This document shows positions 1-10,502 of a DNA stretch of 64,000 bases, one piece after another; position 1 is the first letter of the stretch, and every line of letters begins with the position of its first letter. The position numbers were made by a program, and so were the translations under genes. This DNA is from Chondrus crispus. Lineage: Eukaryota; Rhodophyta; Florideophyceae; Gigartinales; Gigartinaceae. The notes beneath the pieces were generated by a model. That model worked only from the letters and a program-made list of their open reading frames with translations, had not been told where the DNA came from and did no database searches. Location of the stretch: assembly GCF_000350225.1 (NCBI RefSeq), contig NW_005178644.1, forward strand, positions 130,482 through 194,481, read 5' to 3'.

Positions 1-179
1 ACGTGGTGGTACTGTAGAGCATCGAGCCCTACAGTAACCGATCCGATTCTGAGTTGATCTAATCTAAAATAAAGCCCCAGGGGGGGTTATACTACAAGGG
101 ACAACCCATTCGAAGCACAGCGCGAGCGACAGATGTATCGCGAAGCACTGTTCAGAGACTGCGCCACTGTCTGGAAACA

Positions 180-1556
180 ATGGACAAGAAACAGCTCTTG
201 TACCTAACAAGCAACGCGGTCGCACCTGGACGCCCCAGAGTTATAAATTATGAGGAGGGTTCTCTTATTAATTCACGACTCAAACTTGCCTCTAGAAGAG
301 GATTTGCTGTAGACAACCCTACGTTCAAACATGTTTTATCGCGTGTGGCAGCCGACGCGCGAAGAGGGTACAAGAATGGGGTTCCCAGTAATGAAACCGG
401 TCGCACATACCGAGCACAGAATCCGGACATAACGTACAAACGGATGGAGAACAAATAGGACACAAAACTCGCAGCCGAATCGTATACACATATTGACACA
501 TTTTTCTCTACACTAGACGAAATGCAGCGCCAGCATCCAGGAATACTTTTGGATGCACACCGAGTGTGGAATCTAGATGAGACTGCAGTGGAGTGTACTC
601 TTGGAAAATGGCACAAAGCGTTTACATCCAGCGAAACCAAGAACGGAGGACATCGAGGCGTCAAGTCAACATACGGAGCAAGTAAGCACATAACAGCAGT
701 AATTGCTGCTTCCGTGGGAGGCGTATTGACTCCTCCTTTCTTTATCGTCTCAGGAAAGCGCAAAAATTCGGACTGGTACTCGCCTGTGACTGGCAGCTTG
801 TCGAACACTCCCAACGGTATTATAAGACCTTATACTGAACCAAACTGGTTTCCTAACGATGGATGCATTAAGGTGACTCAGAATGGATCCATGGAGGGCC
901 CTGTGCTGGCGGCCTTTGTTGAACATGTCCAGTACACTGCAGCCGAGAACCATGAAAAAGGCCAGTCTTTTCTGCTTTTTCTTGATGGCCATTCGTCTCG
1001 AAAACACCCGGCTTCGATAGATTTTTGTTCTCAAAACAATATGGAGGCTGTCATTAACACCGCCAACACCTCTCATATTCTCCAGCCTAGTGATCAACCG
1101 ATCAACAAGCGATTCCATGAGCTCATGCGAGAAGTGAGAGATGAGTTCTATCGCCAAGGCAATGTCGACGCGACAAAGGTGAATTTCAACCTGGTGTGCG
1201 CTGTATATGCGTGAAAACGTATAGCACCCGAAATAGTACAAGCTTCATTCAAAGTAACGGGAACTTCTCCGTTTCAACGGAACTCCGCCGATAAATACAA
1301 ATCGTTCAAAGATGAACAGAACAACAGGATTAAGAAGGCAGAAGAACGTCTTAGAAATGCGTCAGTAGCCTCGCGTCTTCCATCTGTTAGGAGTAGACGC
1401 AGTGATCAGCTTTTGTTCAACAATGCTATGACAATTATCTCAAGCAGTAAGGGTGTACCAACGAAGATAAAAGAGGTTCAAACAATATTGAAACAGGAGG
1501 AAACCGTCAACAGTATTCTGATGGACAAGATCAACGGTCAAAAGGGAAAACCCTGA
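180..1556 (+). pseudogene. pogo/Tigger-like DDE transposase, broken
   Basis: DNA-transposon transposase of the DDE_1 (pogo/Tigger/jerky) group, which cuts and pastes at TA sites. The N-terminal part shows a CENP-B-type helix-turn-helix region (GRPRVINYEEG near residue 18). The catalytic core has all three acidic signatures: NLDET near 560, FLDGHSSR near 990 and LQPSDQ near 1085, then the usual post-catalytic TGxxPFQ motif near 1260. The reading frame is constant from 180 to 1556 but is interrupted by TAG at 456-458 and TGA at 1212-1214. It then appears to slip frame in an A/G/C-run near 1545 and continue into a coiled-coil tail. It is a relic unless those stops are read through. No clear terminal inverted repeats were found; the left end may lie outside the window. 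Confidence 0.78.
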
Positions 1557-2050
1557 ACTTTCCGGGAAAAGAGCAAGTGAAAGAGCGCGTTCTATACGAT
1601 GCTGGAGCCCCAGCAGAATGGGTGACGCATGGTGAGGAGCTTCGAAGGCGAAACGATGCGGAGGAAGAGAAGGTCCAAAATGAGCAGGAGCGTCTTGCAG
1701 AGAGAGCAAGGAAAGAGAAAGAGAGAAGTTTGGCCCGAGAGAAGGCTGAGGAAGCAGCTGAAGCTCGAGGGAAAGAACGGTAGGCGAAACGTCTTGAAAA
1801 GCTCGTTCAGCCTGAGAAGCGCCGCAAAAAGCTTTTGGAGCGTCGCAGTAAAAGAGAAAGGAATGCCGAAGAGAAGAAACGCGCTAAAAATCTACGGAGA
1901 GAAGCAAGACGTATAGCGCAGCATTTAGCAAAAGCACGAGTGCAGGACGCCACACAAGTCCCCAAAAATAGCAGCATACGCAAAAAACCCCATATCCTCG
2001 TTGCAGTTCGCGGCGGAGCTTGTTTTGGGAGCTGTTCAAGATGCCATTGA
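1557..2050 (+). pseudogene. Coiled-coil tail region following the transposase
   Basis: A strongly charged, heptad-rich reading frame (EERLAERARKEKERSLAREK and similar) runs from about 1557 to 2050 with one in-frame TAG at 1781-1783. Upstream the same frame reads back to KGKTLNFPGKEQ, overlapping the end of the transposase frame. It therefore looks like the original C-terminal coiled coil of that transposase after a one-base slip, perhaps a dimerisation segment. A separate small gene is possible but less likely. Confidence 0.45.
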
Positions 2051-2386
2051 AGTTGGGAGCGAAACAGCTCGGGGGCCCAAATAACCCCCACACACACATG
2101 AAGGTACTCGTTGGTGACAGAAAGAGATCAGGACGTACAGTGAGAGTCCCCATTTGCCTGAGACGATGGCCAGCATACTGACGCAATCAAATTTTGAAGC
2201 TGATTCTTTCGAGAAGATTCGCAAATTGAAATGGGAAGCGTAAAGTGAATACTTCTTTAAATTATTGTTAGATGGCCCAAATATAGCCATTGAGAAGGGT
2301 ACCCAGCAATGCATTTAATGTTTACTTAAAAATTGGGCCGATGGGACCCAATAAGCCCGAATGTCCTATAGTTTTTGCCACCACTG
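2051..2386. other. No gene seen
   Basis: AT-richer spacer between the transposase relic and the MITE. Only short reading frames without recognisable motifs. It probably contains the worn 3' end of the pogo-like element. Confidence 0.5.
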
Positions 2387-2388
2387 TA

Positions 2389-2727
2389 ACAGTCCGGTAA
2401 CTATTTTGGCAAATATAAACTATTTTGGCAACGCCTGCTACCCCTTTTTGCCGCACTTTTCCGAAACCGAGTCGAGTCACCCAGATCCGCCCCCGCCACT
2501 TGCTAACCTTGGTAGCTCTGTGACTGATTACAACCTGAGCGCCTTTTCTGTTTTTACCGCCATTCGAAAGCCCATTACTTTCGCTTGTCCGCCAAAACTC
2601 CAGGCTGTGCCATGCCATTACAACGTAATATGCTTTTCCATATCGATCGATAGTCGCCCATCATCGCCATTCCGGAAAAGTGCGGCAAAATGGGAAGCAG
2701 GCGTTGCCAAAATAGTTAACGGACTGT
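2389..2727. mobile_element. MITE, Tc1/mariner-type (TA target duplication)
   Basis: A 339-bp element with no coding capacity. Its ends are long inverted repeats beginning ACAGTCCGKTAACTATTTTG, and the complementarity extends about 60 bp inward to a shared AAAAGTGCGGC-type segment near 2673. The left arm holds an extra 18-bp partial duplication of its own sequence. TA flanks both ends (2387-2388 and 2728-2729), the Tc1/mariner/pogo target signature. It is plausibly mobilised by an element like the pogo relic at 180-2050, though matching ends on that relic are not seen. Confidence 0.82.
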
Positions 2728-2729
2728 TA

Positions 2730-3144
2730 GAATAAAGAGTTTTTTTTCGGGCCACGGCCATTATTTGAGGTTGCCAAATTAGTTTCCATGCGATTCAGAC
2801 CTGTAAAAGGGGTTCATTTAAGTGACTTCATTCCCTTGAATGAACACATGATGTGATTTCGTTAACGTTGTAAAGCTACTGTAGTGGCAGCTTCGCTCTG
2901 TACCACAGACCACAAATAAGGATTGGGGAACATGAGGCAGGTCTCCCCCAAATCTTGCCGTCCTCACTCACACGCAACTGCCGGTAGCGGCAGCACAACA
3001 CAGCACAGTTAGTTCGACGCCGATTCAGCATTCCGACCTCACGGCGTAGCTCAGCACTGGAGAAATCTTTGCGAGGATACAAGTGCAGCTCTCCCGTAGC
3101 AAAGGCCGATTCCCTCTTTTCGCTTCTACTGCGATGCACCTGGA
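2730..3144. promoter_or_regulatory. Spacer upstream of TAPT1
   Basis: About 415 bp between the MITE and the TAPT1 start. It should hold the TAPT1 promoter and 5' UTR, but no clear TATA box or other element stands out. Confidence 0.35.
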
Positions 3145-4665
3145 ATGAAACCTCATAACTCCTTCTCTGAGTCGATATCGCAGTCCCGTCGAAGCATTGA
3201 TAGTCTCGCCTCCACTAATGTCTTTAGTCAACCACAAGAACCAGTGGGCAACGCATCGAAGGTTCAACCACCCCGTTCACTAGCCGGATTCGCCTCGTTT
3301 CTCCTGGGATTCCATGATTCGGAGGTTGACGTTACACCAGATCTGGATGATGCATGGTCCGTGGCAACCAAGAGAAGAGGTGTTTACAATCTCTTTGCCG
3401 TTCCTGCTAAACTGGAAAGGTTGATAATACTTGGTCAGTTTATATGTATGGACGACTTCTTGACCTTATTCACATTCCTTCCCCTGAGGACCGGACTCTC
3501 AATTATCGTCATTCTTGTTGAGATGCTGTTGGCTCCGTTGCGCATGTGTTTCCAACGTAAACGGAAGGCAGCTAATGTCAACAAGAAACCTCATGCGGCC
3601 AGATTTATCGATATATTGCACATGTCCCTGCTGCTCATCACCGCAGGTGTCTTGAGTACTGTTGATGTCAGCTGGATTTATCACAACATTCGGGGCCAAT
3701 CGGTTATCAAACTGTACGTTGTCTTCAACGTCATCGAGATCTTTGATCGCCTGGGGAGTTCTTTTGGGGTCGACATTTTAGACTCTCTTGGATGGACAGC
3801 TGCCTCCGCAGTTGCCTTCTTTTCTAGGGGGGCAATCGTACAAGGTTATGCAGCTGGCGGCACAGACGTCGCAAAAGCCCGCGCGGTACAAGGTTTGGCG
3901 TTGCTTACGAGAATGACTTTCGATTATTTGGCGACACTTGTTTACGTTGTAGTCCATGCCTTGCTCCTACTTACATGGGTTGTAACGCTCAACGTCGCCA
4001 TCAACACCCAGAACAATGCGTTGCTTACGCTATTAGTGTCTAATAACTTCGTGGAACTGAAAGGTGCTGTTTTCAAGAGCTTCAAAGTGCAAAATTTGTT
4101 TCAAATATCTTGTTCTGATGCTGTCGAGCGCTTCCAACTCAACATATTTCTCTGTGTAATGCTATTGGTAACGAGTGGAGACAAACGCTTGTTCACCACT
4201 TGGGGTGTCATATATCTTTGCGAAGTTGTCGTAGATTGGATCAAACATGCTTTTGTGACGAAGTTCAATCGCATCCCGTACAGGGTCTATCATCATTTTT
4301 CTCTCGTTATTTGCGATGATATGGTTAAGACGCGCAAGCACTCCCTCGTGAGGAGCATAGGTGGGTCAGCTGTATCAAAACGCGTTGGCTTTGTCAGTCT
4401 CCCTCTAGCTGCCCTTGTCATCCGGATGGGTTTTGCTCCGGCCATGACCTTACCAACACCAGCACTATTTATGATATTTACATCTTTAGTAATGTTCAAA
4501 ACGGCGTTGAGCATTGGCCTTATTGGTCATGCATATCGAAAGGTGAAGACTGTTGTTCCAAACGCATCTGAAATTGTCGGCGATGACGGGGACAGGGACC
4601 AGGACATTTACTGGCATCGAAAACTAATCAATATTGAACGTTATGACCTCATCGCTAAGAACTGA
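3145..4665 (+). CDS. TAPT1: TAPT1/Emp65-type multi-pass membrane protein
   Basis: Predicted 506-residue member of the TAPT1 (DUF747, eukaryotic membrane protein) family, which sits in the ER/early secretory membranes. Relatives are human TAPT1 and yeast Emp65, the latter in an ER protein-stability complex with Slp1. Family hallmarks are visible in order: the N-terminal LLGFHDSEVDV; several hydrophobic helices from about residue 110; the signature block VFNVIEIFDRLGSSFGVD (near 195); then LNVAINTQNNALLTLLVSNN and FKSFKVQNLFQISCSD (270-330), followed by further membrane segments. Length is close to the family (about 500-570). Translation from the first ATG after an in-frame TAG at 3097 gives the intact frame, with no intron. 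Recognition is by motif, with no alignment done. Confidence 0.9.
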   Translation: MKPHNSFSESISQSRRSIDSLASTNVFSQPQEPVGNASKVQPPRSLAGFASFLLGFHDSEVDVTPDLDDAWSVATKRRGVYNLFAVPAKLERLIILGQFICMDDFLTLFTFLPLRTGLSIIVILVEMLLAPLRMCFQRKRKAANVNKKPHAARFIDILHMSLLLITAGVLSTVDVSWIYHNIRGQSVIKLYVVFNVIEIFDRLGSSFGVDILDSLGWTAASAVAFFSRGAIVQGYAAGGTDVAKARAVQGLALLTRMTFDYLATLVYVVVHALLLLTWVVTLNVAINTQNNALLTLLVSNNFVELKGAVFKSFKVQNLFQISCSDAVERFQLNIFLCVMLLVTSGDKRLFTTWGVIYLCEVVVDWIKHAFVTKFNRIPYRVYHHFSLVICDDMVKTRKHSLVRSIGGSAVSKRVGFVSLPLAALVIRMGFAPAMTLPTPALFMIFTSLVMFKTALSIGLIGHAYRKVKTVVPNASEIVGDDGDRDQDIYWHRKLINIERYDLIAKN

Positions 4666-5574
4666 CTTCTAAACATCGACAGAGGAAAAGCTGTTATTCC
4701 TTACAATGTCCAAACACGGCATCATGTGCGGTTGTTGCCAAACCGAATTCAGTACCCTCATACTTGATGTGATTCCTACTCCTTGCTGTCGTATCCCCTA
4801 GGCTTTTCTTATGTACCATAGTGCTCTTTCCTCCAACAAATGGGTGGCATGTAGTCGCTTCACGCAAAGCTTCCAGACGATCACCTAATCGATGCTCTCT
4901 GAGGCAAGATGCCGAGGTCCGGTCGGTTGGAGGCATCGGCTTGAAAATCGTCGTAGTGGGGCATTCATTAAAGACGACAGCCTACTTCTTCGTGGTCGCA
5001 CGCACGTGCGCTGCGGTATCACGGAAACACTTTCAGTAATTCATGTATGTAGCTGCAGTTAAAAAATGGCTATCTACGTCGAGAGCAATATCCCCATAGT
5101 CATCTGCAACCGAGACTGGAACATGTAACACGAGGACCTTTGCCCTCTATCATGCACTGTAGAAAGTCAATATCCGTAACCGGCATTAAGGCCAAAGGAT
5201 TCTCCGGCATGAGCAGAAACCACCTCTCTACATAAGTCTCATTAGGAGAATTGTTTGCACGTATGACTTCGTCAGAAATATGAAGCCTAACACATTTACT
5301 CACTTTCCTACAAATTTCCCGACCAAGGTATTTCATTTACGGCCTAACCATGCCCCAGACAAGAAGCACTGACTACAGAAATATATTGTCCCTACCGAAG
5401 GTTGTTTTCAATTCCTCATAGACTTTTAATGTCTTCTTTACGAACATGCTCCGATGAGACTCTTGAGCCAAGACTTAAGAATTCACACAAGTCTCGGAAT
5501 AACGTGATGAATCTCTAAATTTTCTGCGGCACAACATCGAAAGGTACTTTTTTGCTGGAATTCACATATTCTCG

Positions 5575-5605
<31 letters not shown>

Positions 5606-5918
5606 TGCTGCATTGAAACTACTGAGCATGACCCTCCATGTGCTCTCCGACGATTAAAAGTGACCAGAAAAAAGTGATCTAGCAGTATGTAGCGTTCGTT
5701 CAAATGTACCGGATCTTTGTCAATTCCTTATTGATTCGTGGACCTGGAGTGTGAAAAAAGCTATCCAGAAGAGTCCCCTTTACCGCACAAAGCATTTAGC
5801 AATTCCGTTGAGCTGCCCCTTTCAATGACATATTATGTTTTTCCCTGCCTCTTCAGTGATAGAGTTGCACATATCCCAGGGACTTGCGGTCGAAGAGCCG
5901 TTATCAGCTGTTGAGTAG
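4666..5918. other. Spacer between TAPT1 and the pseudouridine synthase (convergent 3' ends)
   Basis: About 1.25 kb with no convincing gene. The flanking genes converge on it, so it holds both 3' UTRs. The only notable feature is a run of 31 C at 5575-5605. Small reading frames here have no recognisable motifs. Confidence 0.45.
5575..5605. repeat. Poly-C/poly-G homopolymer, 31 nt
   Basis: Uninterrupted run of 31 C on the plus strand in the spacer between two convergent genes. Such runs can form G-quadruplex or i-motif structures and are prone to length error in sequencing. Confidence 0.9.
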
Positions 5919-7034
5919 TTAGAATTTGGCAGGGAAAAGGGCAGTATCGGGCTTTGCGGTCACTTCAATCAAATATCCATCGACTGGATGCCGGAGTGCA
6001 ATCCTCTCAGCCCACAGACAAATACCACCAGTACCAAACATCGGATGCTCTTTTTTCGATCCGTAGGTGGTATCGAACAAAATTGGGTGCCCAAGCTCCT
6101 TCATATGAATACGCAACTGATGCCTTCTCCCAGATTTCGGGCTTAGCAAGACTTCTGTGCACTCCCTATGGTTCTCAACAACAACAATATGTGTCTCGGC
6201 GTCTCTACCGCCTATACTTCCTCGTGCAATCTTTTCAGAGAAGGGCAACTGTCCTTCCACGCGAGCTCGGTATGTCTTAGAAACCTCCCTTTTCGCAAAT
6301 TGTGACGAAAAGGAGCGGATCGCCTTTTCTGTCAATGCGACGACTACTAAGCCCCCGGTAACCTTGTCCAAGCGATGAACGGCAACGGGACGGCGCAAGA
6401 CAGGGCCTACCTCCTGTGTCGCTCCATCGTCTCGACGTCTGGTGTCACCGACGGCGAAAAATGTGGCCTCCCTAAACGCTTTTCCCATTTCGATGCCTGG
6501 GGGTTTTACAACAATAGCAAAATGCCTTTCAACGTCTAAATGCTTAACAAAGCCGTGTTGCTGGGCCAGCGAAGGAGGTTTGTTCGCGAAGCGTGAGCGA
6601 ACAGATGCCATTTCAGTGCGAGCTGCACGAACAACTACATCGCCACCATGCGGCTGATAAAGGACAGTAGCTGGGTGCCATTTGTCCGAAGCCTTCGTGT
6701 AGAGTTCTCCACGGCGGACGATTCGTTTTGCTGCCGATATGGAAGGGAAGTAGTCTGAAAAGCATTCGTGTAAGACATGTGGGAGCCTTTCAGACCCTGT
6801 CATGGGTGGAATGATGGCCTGCCAAATTATCGTAGAATGCGATGGTAATTTGGGCTCTGTTGGGAGCAGGCTTGCTCTCAATCGTTGTTTGTTTGCCGAT
6901 GCTTCGTGGCTTTTCTCAACGGGACCCTTGCGTGGGCACCTAATCTTCGATTCTCTCCGAGGAACATATGCAGAGAGACAAATCTGGAAAGCCATGGTCG
7001 TGACCAACTGCAGCTTGCGAGTTTTTAGAAGCAC
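5919..7034 (-). CDS. RluA-family RNA pseudouridine synthase
   Basis: A 371-residue pseudouridine synthase that isomerises uridine to pseudouridine in structured RNA. An N-terminal extension of about 80 residues, basic and hydroxylated, could be an organelle transit peptide. It is followed by an S4-like RNA-binding segment (AAKRIVRRGELYTKAS, about residues 100-115) and the RluA catalytic domain. The catalytic motif HRLDKVTGGLVV (about residue 220) holds the active aspartate. KTYRARVEG, GRRHQLRIHMKELGHPI and LWAERIALRHP follow in the family order. The target RNA (rRNA, mitochondrial rRNA or tRNA) cannot be told from sequence. Single exon, divergent from mL49 across a 382-bp spacer. Confidence 0.9.
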   Translation of the reverse strand: MLLKTRKLQLVTTMAFQICLSAYVPRRESKIRCPRKGPVEKSHEASANKQRLRASLLPTEPKLPSHSTIIWQAIIPPMTGSERLPHVLHECFSDYFPSISAAKRIVRRGELYTKASDKWHPATVLYQPHGGDVVVRAARTEMASVRSRFANKPPSLAQQHGFVKHLDVERHFAIVVKPPGIEMGKAFREATFFAVGDTRRRDDGATQEVGPVLRRPVAVHRLDKVTGGLVVVALTEKAIRSFSSQFAKREVSKTYRARVEGQLPFSEKIARGSIGGRDAETHIVVVENHRECTEVLLSPKSGRRHQLRIHMKELGHPILFDTTYGSKKEHPMFGTGGICLWAERIALRHPVDGYLIEVTAKPDTALFPAKF

Positions 7035-7416
7035 TGCCGAATAGTTTCAAGCGTCCTTTCAGACCGCAGTCGGAGAGTCGTAAAACATAGCGCGAGAGCG
7101 AAAATCAATGGATCAAAGCATCGGTGCTACGTACAGTAAGTTACAGTGTGGATTTTCTCTTTCCATTCGAATCCTTTGGCTCCAAATCCCTTTGTATGTC
7201 CGGTTTTGACACTTCACGGTGAAAACTCAGCTTGTCCTCAACGACATTTGTGGGGAAGCACTCAAGCTTTGTGCCCTTTGATCCCTTAAGGTCATGGGGG
7301 TTCATACTGTGCGGATCACAAATATGCCGACAATATTTTAGTCATAATAAAGTACTGTAAGACTTGCCGTGGCGACCAGATTTCCCCATTAGTGTAATGC
7401 CCAACTATCTACACCG
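7035..7416. promoter_or_regulatory. Probable bidirectional promoter region
   Basis: A 382-bp gap between the divergent start codons of the pseudouridine synthase (-) and mL49 (+). Both products may act on mitochondrial ribosomes, so co-regulation is an attractive inference. No specific factor site is recognised. Confidence 0.4.
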
Positions 7417-7917
7417 GTGCTGAATGAAGGACGCATAAACCCCTTCACGCCTCTCGCAACCGCACCTCCTGACCCACTGCGGATCCGATCCGTCATGCGA
7501 GCGCACTCTGTCACAATGATGCGTTCTGCCGTTCGGATGTTCTCTTCCGCGGCAAAGTTTACTCCGCGCCCCAAATGGGAGCCTCCATCCGATCTCAAGT
7601 ACTCTATACGTGAGATCGATCCTGCCATCATCCGACCGTCACAATGGTCTCCACCGATGGGCGGATACGAACACCTTCCATTTCGTGTTTTCCGTACTGT
7701 CAAGGGGAAGGCTCTGCCTGTATATACTGACTATCGCAATGGGCGTACTCGCTGCATGACCATTGTGCGGCGCTATCGTGGTGATGCAGAGGAATTGGCT
7801 CGGGAGATGTCGAAGGTGTGCGACGGCAGAGTCGTAACCATTCGCCCTGGTCGTGTAGAAGTGAAGGGCAATTACCGCGGCCGAATTGATGAGTGGCTAA
7901 AGCGCTTGGGTTTTTAA
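7417..7917 (+). CDS. MRPL49: Mitochondrial large-subunit ribosomal protein mL49 (Img2 family)
   Basis: Predicted 166 residues. The C-terminal half matches the mL49/IMG2 pattern: LPFRVFRTVKGKALPVYTDY, NGRTRCMTIVRRYRGD, the helix AEELAREMSKVCDG, and the closing VKGNYRGRIDEWLKRLGF. The protein belongs to the large subunit of the mitochondrial ribosome. The N-terminus is basic and serine/alanine-rich with an RMFSSAA segment resembling a matrix-peptidase site. Other in-frame ATGs lie at 7495, 7516 and 7519, so the true start is uncertain, but all would leave a targeting peptide. Single exon. Its stop lies 18 bp from the stop of the converging ACAD10/11-like gene. Confidence 0.88.
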   Translation: MLNEGRINPFTPLATAPPDPLRIRSVMRAHSVTMMRSAVRMFSSAAKFTPRPKWEPPSDLKYSIREIDPAIIRPSQWSPPMGGYEHLPFRVFRTVKGKALPVYTDYRNGRTRCMTIVRRYRGDAEELAREMSKVCDGRVVTIRPGRVEVKGNYRGRIDEWLKRLGF

Positions 7918-7935
7918 CATGCCACTGCTTCTGGT

Positions 7936-10502
7936 TTACAACTTCGCTATTCGCCGCACTTCGGATTTCGCTAAACTCAGCATGTGCACCTCGTCAGGAC
8001 CGTCTGCAATCCTAAGCGTGCGCATGTGTGCATACAGCCGAGCCAGCACGGTGTCTTGGCACACTCCCATCCCACCATGCGCTTGCACCGCTCGATCAAG
8101 CACGTTGGACACGAGTCGCGGTACCTCAATTTTTGCAATTCCCACTGCTCGTCGCGCTACAGTCACATCCCCAATGTCAACAGCCTTTGACCCTGCTAAC
8201 GTCAGAAGGCGAGCTGCCTCGATGTCGCACCGACTTTGCCCAATTTCCCGAAGCATTCCATCTTTCTGGGATAGCGGTCGCCCGAACGCAGTTCGAGATT
8301 CCGCTCGTCGCACCATGAGCTCCAGAGCACGCTCTGCACTCCCAATTGCGCGCATGCAATGATGCAAACGACCACCCCCGAGTCGGCTTTGCGCAGCTTC
8401 AAAACCACCACCCTCGACGTGTAGAAGGGCGTCGCAGGCGTCGACGGTCACGTTTTGAAATTCTATCTCTGCATGTCCATGTGGTGCGTCATCGTATCCG
8501 AAAACTGTCAAGTGTCGCAAAATCCGTACACCGGGCGTGTGCATTGGAATGAGAACTATTGTATGCTGTCTGTGCTTACTTGGTTGCAACGCTGGCTTCT
8601 CGTTTCCCGGTCCGCGACCAATTAATAAAATTAGATCGCACCTCGGATCCATTGCACCGCTAGTCCACCACTTCCGGCCATTGATAACATATTTATCACC
8701 TATTCGCTGGATTTTCGTGCTCAGATTGGTGGCATCGGATGAAGCAACTTCTGGTTCGGTCATGGCAAAGCAAGAGCGCATTTTTCCATCCAATAATGGC
8801 TCTAACCATCTTTCCCTTTGGGCAGGAGTACCGTAGCGTGCAAGCAATTCCATGTTTCCTGGTGGTGGGATTGCCAAGGGGAAAAACGTTAGAAACGAGG
8901 AAGTCCATTACGGTTGTATTCCTGCGACATAAATCATGATTTCTTACCTGTATCGGGGGCTGAGCAGTTAAATACTTCTGCTCCAAACTCATATCGACCC
9001 ATCACTTCCGCTAGTGCGGCGTATTCTTCACTTTTTAATGTACCACCCAATTCTTTTGGAAGGAACAGGTTCCAAAGCCCGCTCTCCTTTGCAGTTCTTT
9101 TCAACTCCTCCATCTCAGGCCACGCACTCCACCTTGCCTCGGATTGAATATGTTCATAATATCGTTCCTCAGCAGGCCTGATGTATTGGTCCACGAAAGC
9201 GACTAATGCGTTCTTCAAACCAATTCGGGCAGAAGTTCCCCGTCCTGCGTCACGTAAAGTTTCTACGGATGCATTGACAAACAAAATAGCCAGACTTCCT
9301 GCCTCTGCACTGAGGGCAGAAGATGCATTGCCCTGCCTTGAACGAGAGTGCACCCCGTAAAGAATAGCCGCGAACCGGAAGAATGCGACAGCAATGTATG
9401 TTTGAAAGCTATCTGCAAACGAGCCCTTATCGATGCTCGTCTCTGAAATGTAAACATGCAGCAGAGACTCTTCCGTTGGAACGCCTTTGGGCATAGGGTT
9501 TGCAAACGACACGCTTCTCATTAATTGAAACTTCGATGTATCTGGCGGCATGTGGAACGGACTGAGAAAGCTTGCAAGGTCAGCCATAGGATTTCCAAGA
9601 GACACAAGCTCCCAGTCAAGAACAGCTACACACTTCGGCTCTGTCGAATGGAAAATGAGGTTGTCTATCCGAAAGTCACCATGAACTAGGCGGCGCTCTT
9701 CAGCAGACTCTTTAGGATTAGAGAAATTCTGTCGTAAGGTGCGTAGTTGCTTGTGCAAACCCTCCATGCGTGTATAGTCAACACCCGGAAGTCTGCTTGC
9801 TCGGAATTGTCGATACCATGTTGATATTTGTCTGTCAACCCACGGCTCTCCTGATTTGCTCAAGCTGCTCAGTCCCAATTTGAATGTATCCAACTGGCCT
9901 ATCTTTATGAGGACGCGAAGGGCTTCCTGAAACACCTGATAACGTTCTGTAGTGTCTGTGATTTCTGGAAGCGAAACGTCTTTGAAGACTCGGCCCTCTA
10001 CATATTCCATTGCGTAAAAACGGCTTCCTATAACTTTTGGGTCTTCGCAGTATTGATAAACCTTGGGCACTGGAACGGGGGTACCTTGCAAAGAGGACAA
10101 AACACGAAATTCACGGTCGATGCGGTGAGCCCCGGGTAACAGGTTTCCCCGAGGTTGAGCTCTCACGACAAAGCGGGTACAGATTTTAGAAACTGTATCG
10201 AAAGTGACGGCGACATTGTATGTCGGGTTCGACTGGCCATGAGCGAATTTTGCGACAGAAACAGACGAGTTGCTTTCGTTATGTCCAGCATCTGAAATGA
10301 GGCGGACACCACCTCCACATGCCCAGTGCAATAGAGCGGCGCACTCATGTGGGGATAATGACGAATGCGAGGACAAAGACTGTGCAACCATGCTTAGCAA
10401 ATCTAGCTTTGTTCTCACTGCTTCTTCCTTTGCCAAAAGGCGGCACTTCTGGAGCCTAGAAATGGTCGCGAGTCTCTGGAACGATTTCTTCTGGCAGGCC
10501 AC
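7936..10502 (-). CDS. ACAD11: ACAD10/11-type fusion: aminoglycoside-phosphotransferase-like kinase plus acyl-CoA dehydrogenase
   Basis: Two exons (10502-8948 and 8858-7936) encode about 825 residues. The N-terminal half is an APH/ACAD10-like kinase: RIDREFRVLSSL, VPKVYQYCED, the catalytic loop VHGDFRIDNLIF and metal-binding LDWELVSLGNP. The C-terminal half is an acyl-CoA dehydrogenase: FNCSAPDTG, CFAMTEPEVASSDATN, RKWWTSGA, QAHGGMGVCQDT. In mammals this fusion phosphorylates 4-hydroxyacyl-CoA and then dehydrogenates it. The protein ends in -AKL, a peroxisomal PTS1-like tripeptide. The open frame begins with GTG at 10502. The real start is either ATG at 10391 or a short upstream exon (ATG at 10611) joined by a 43-nt intron. 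Confidence 0.9.
8859..8947 (-). other. Intron of the ACAD10/11-like gene (89 nt)
   Basis: The sequence between the two coding exons starts GTAAGAAATC and ends CCACCAG on the minus strand. Removing it restores the conserved dehydrogenase stretch SAPDTG-NMELLARYG with the split glycine codon G|GA. The intron contains stop codons, so splicing is needed for the fusion protein. Confidence 0.92.
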
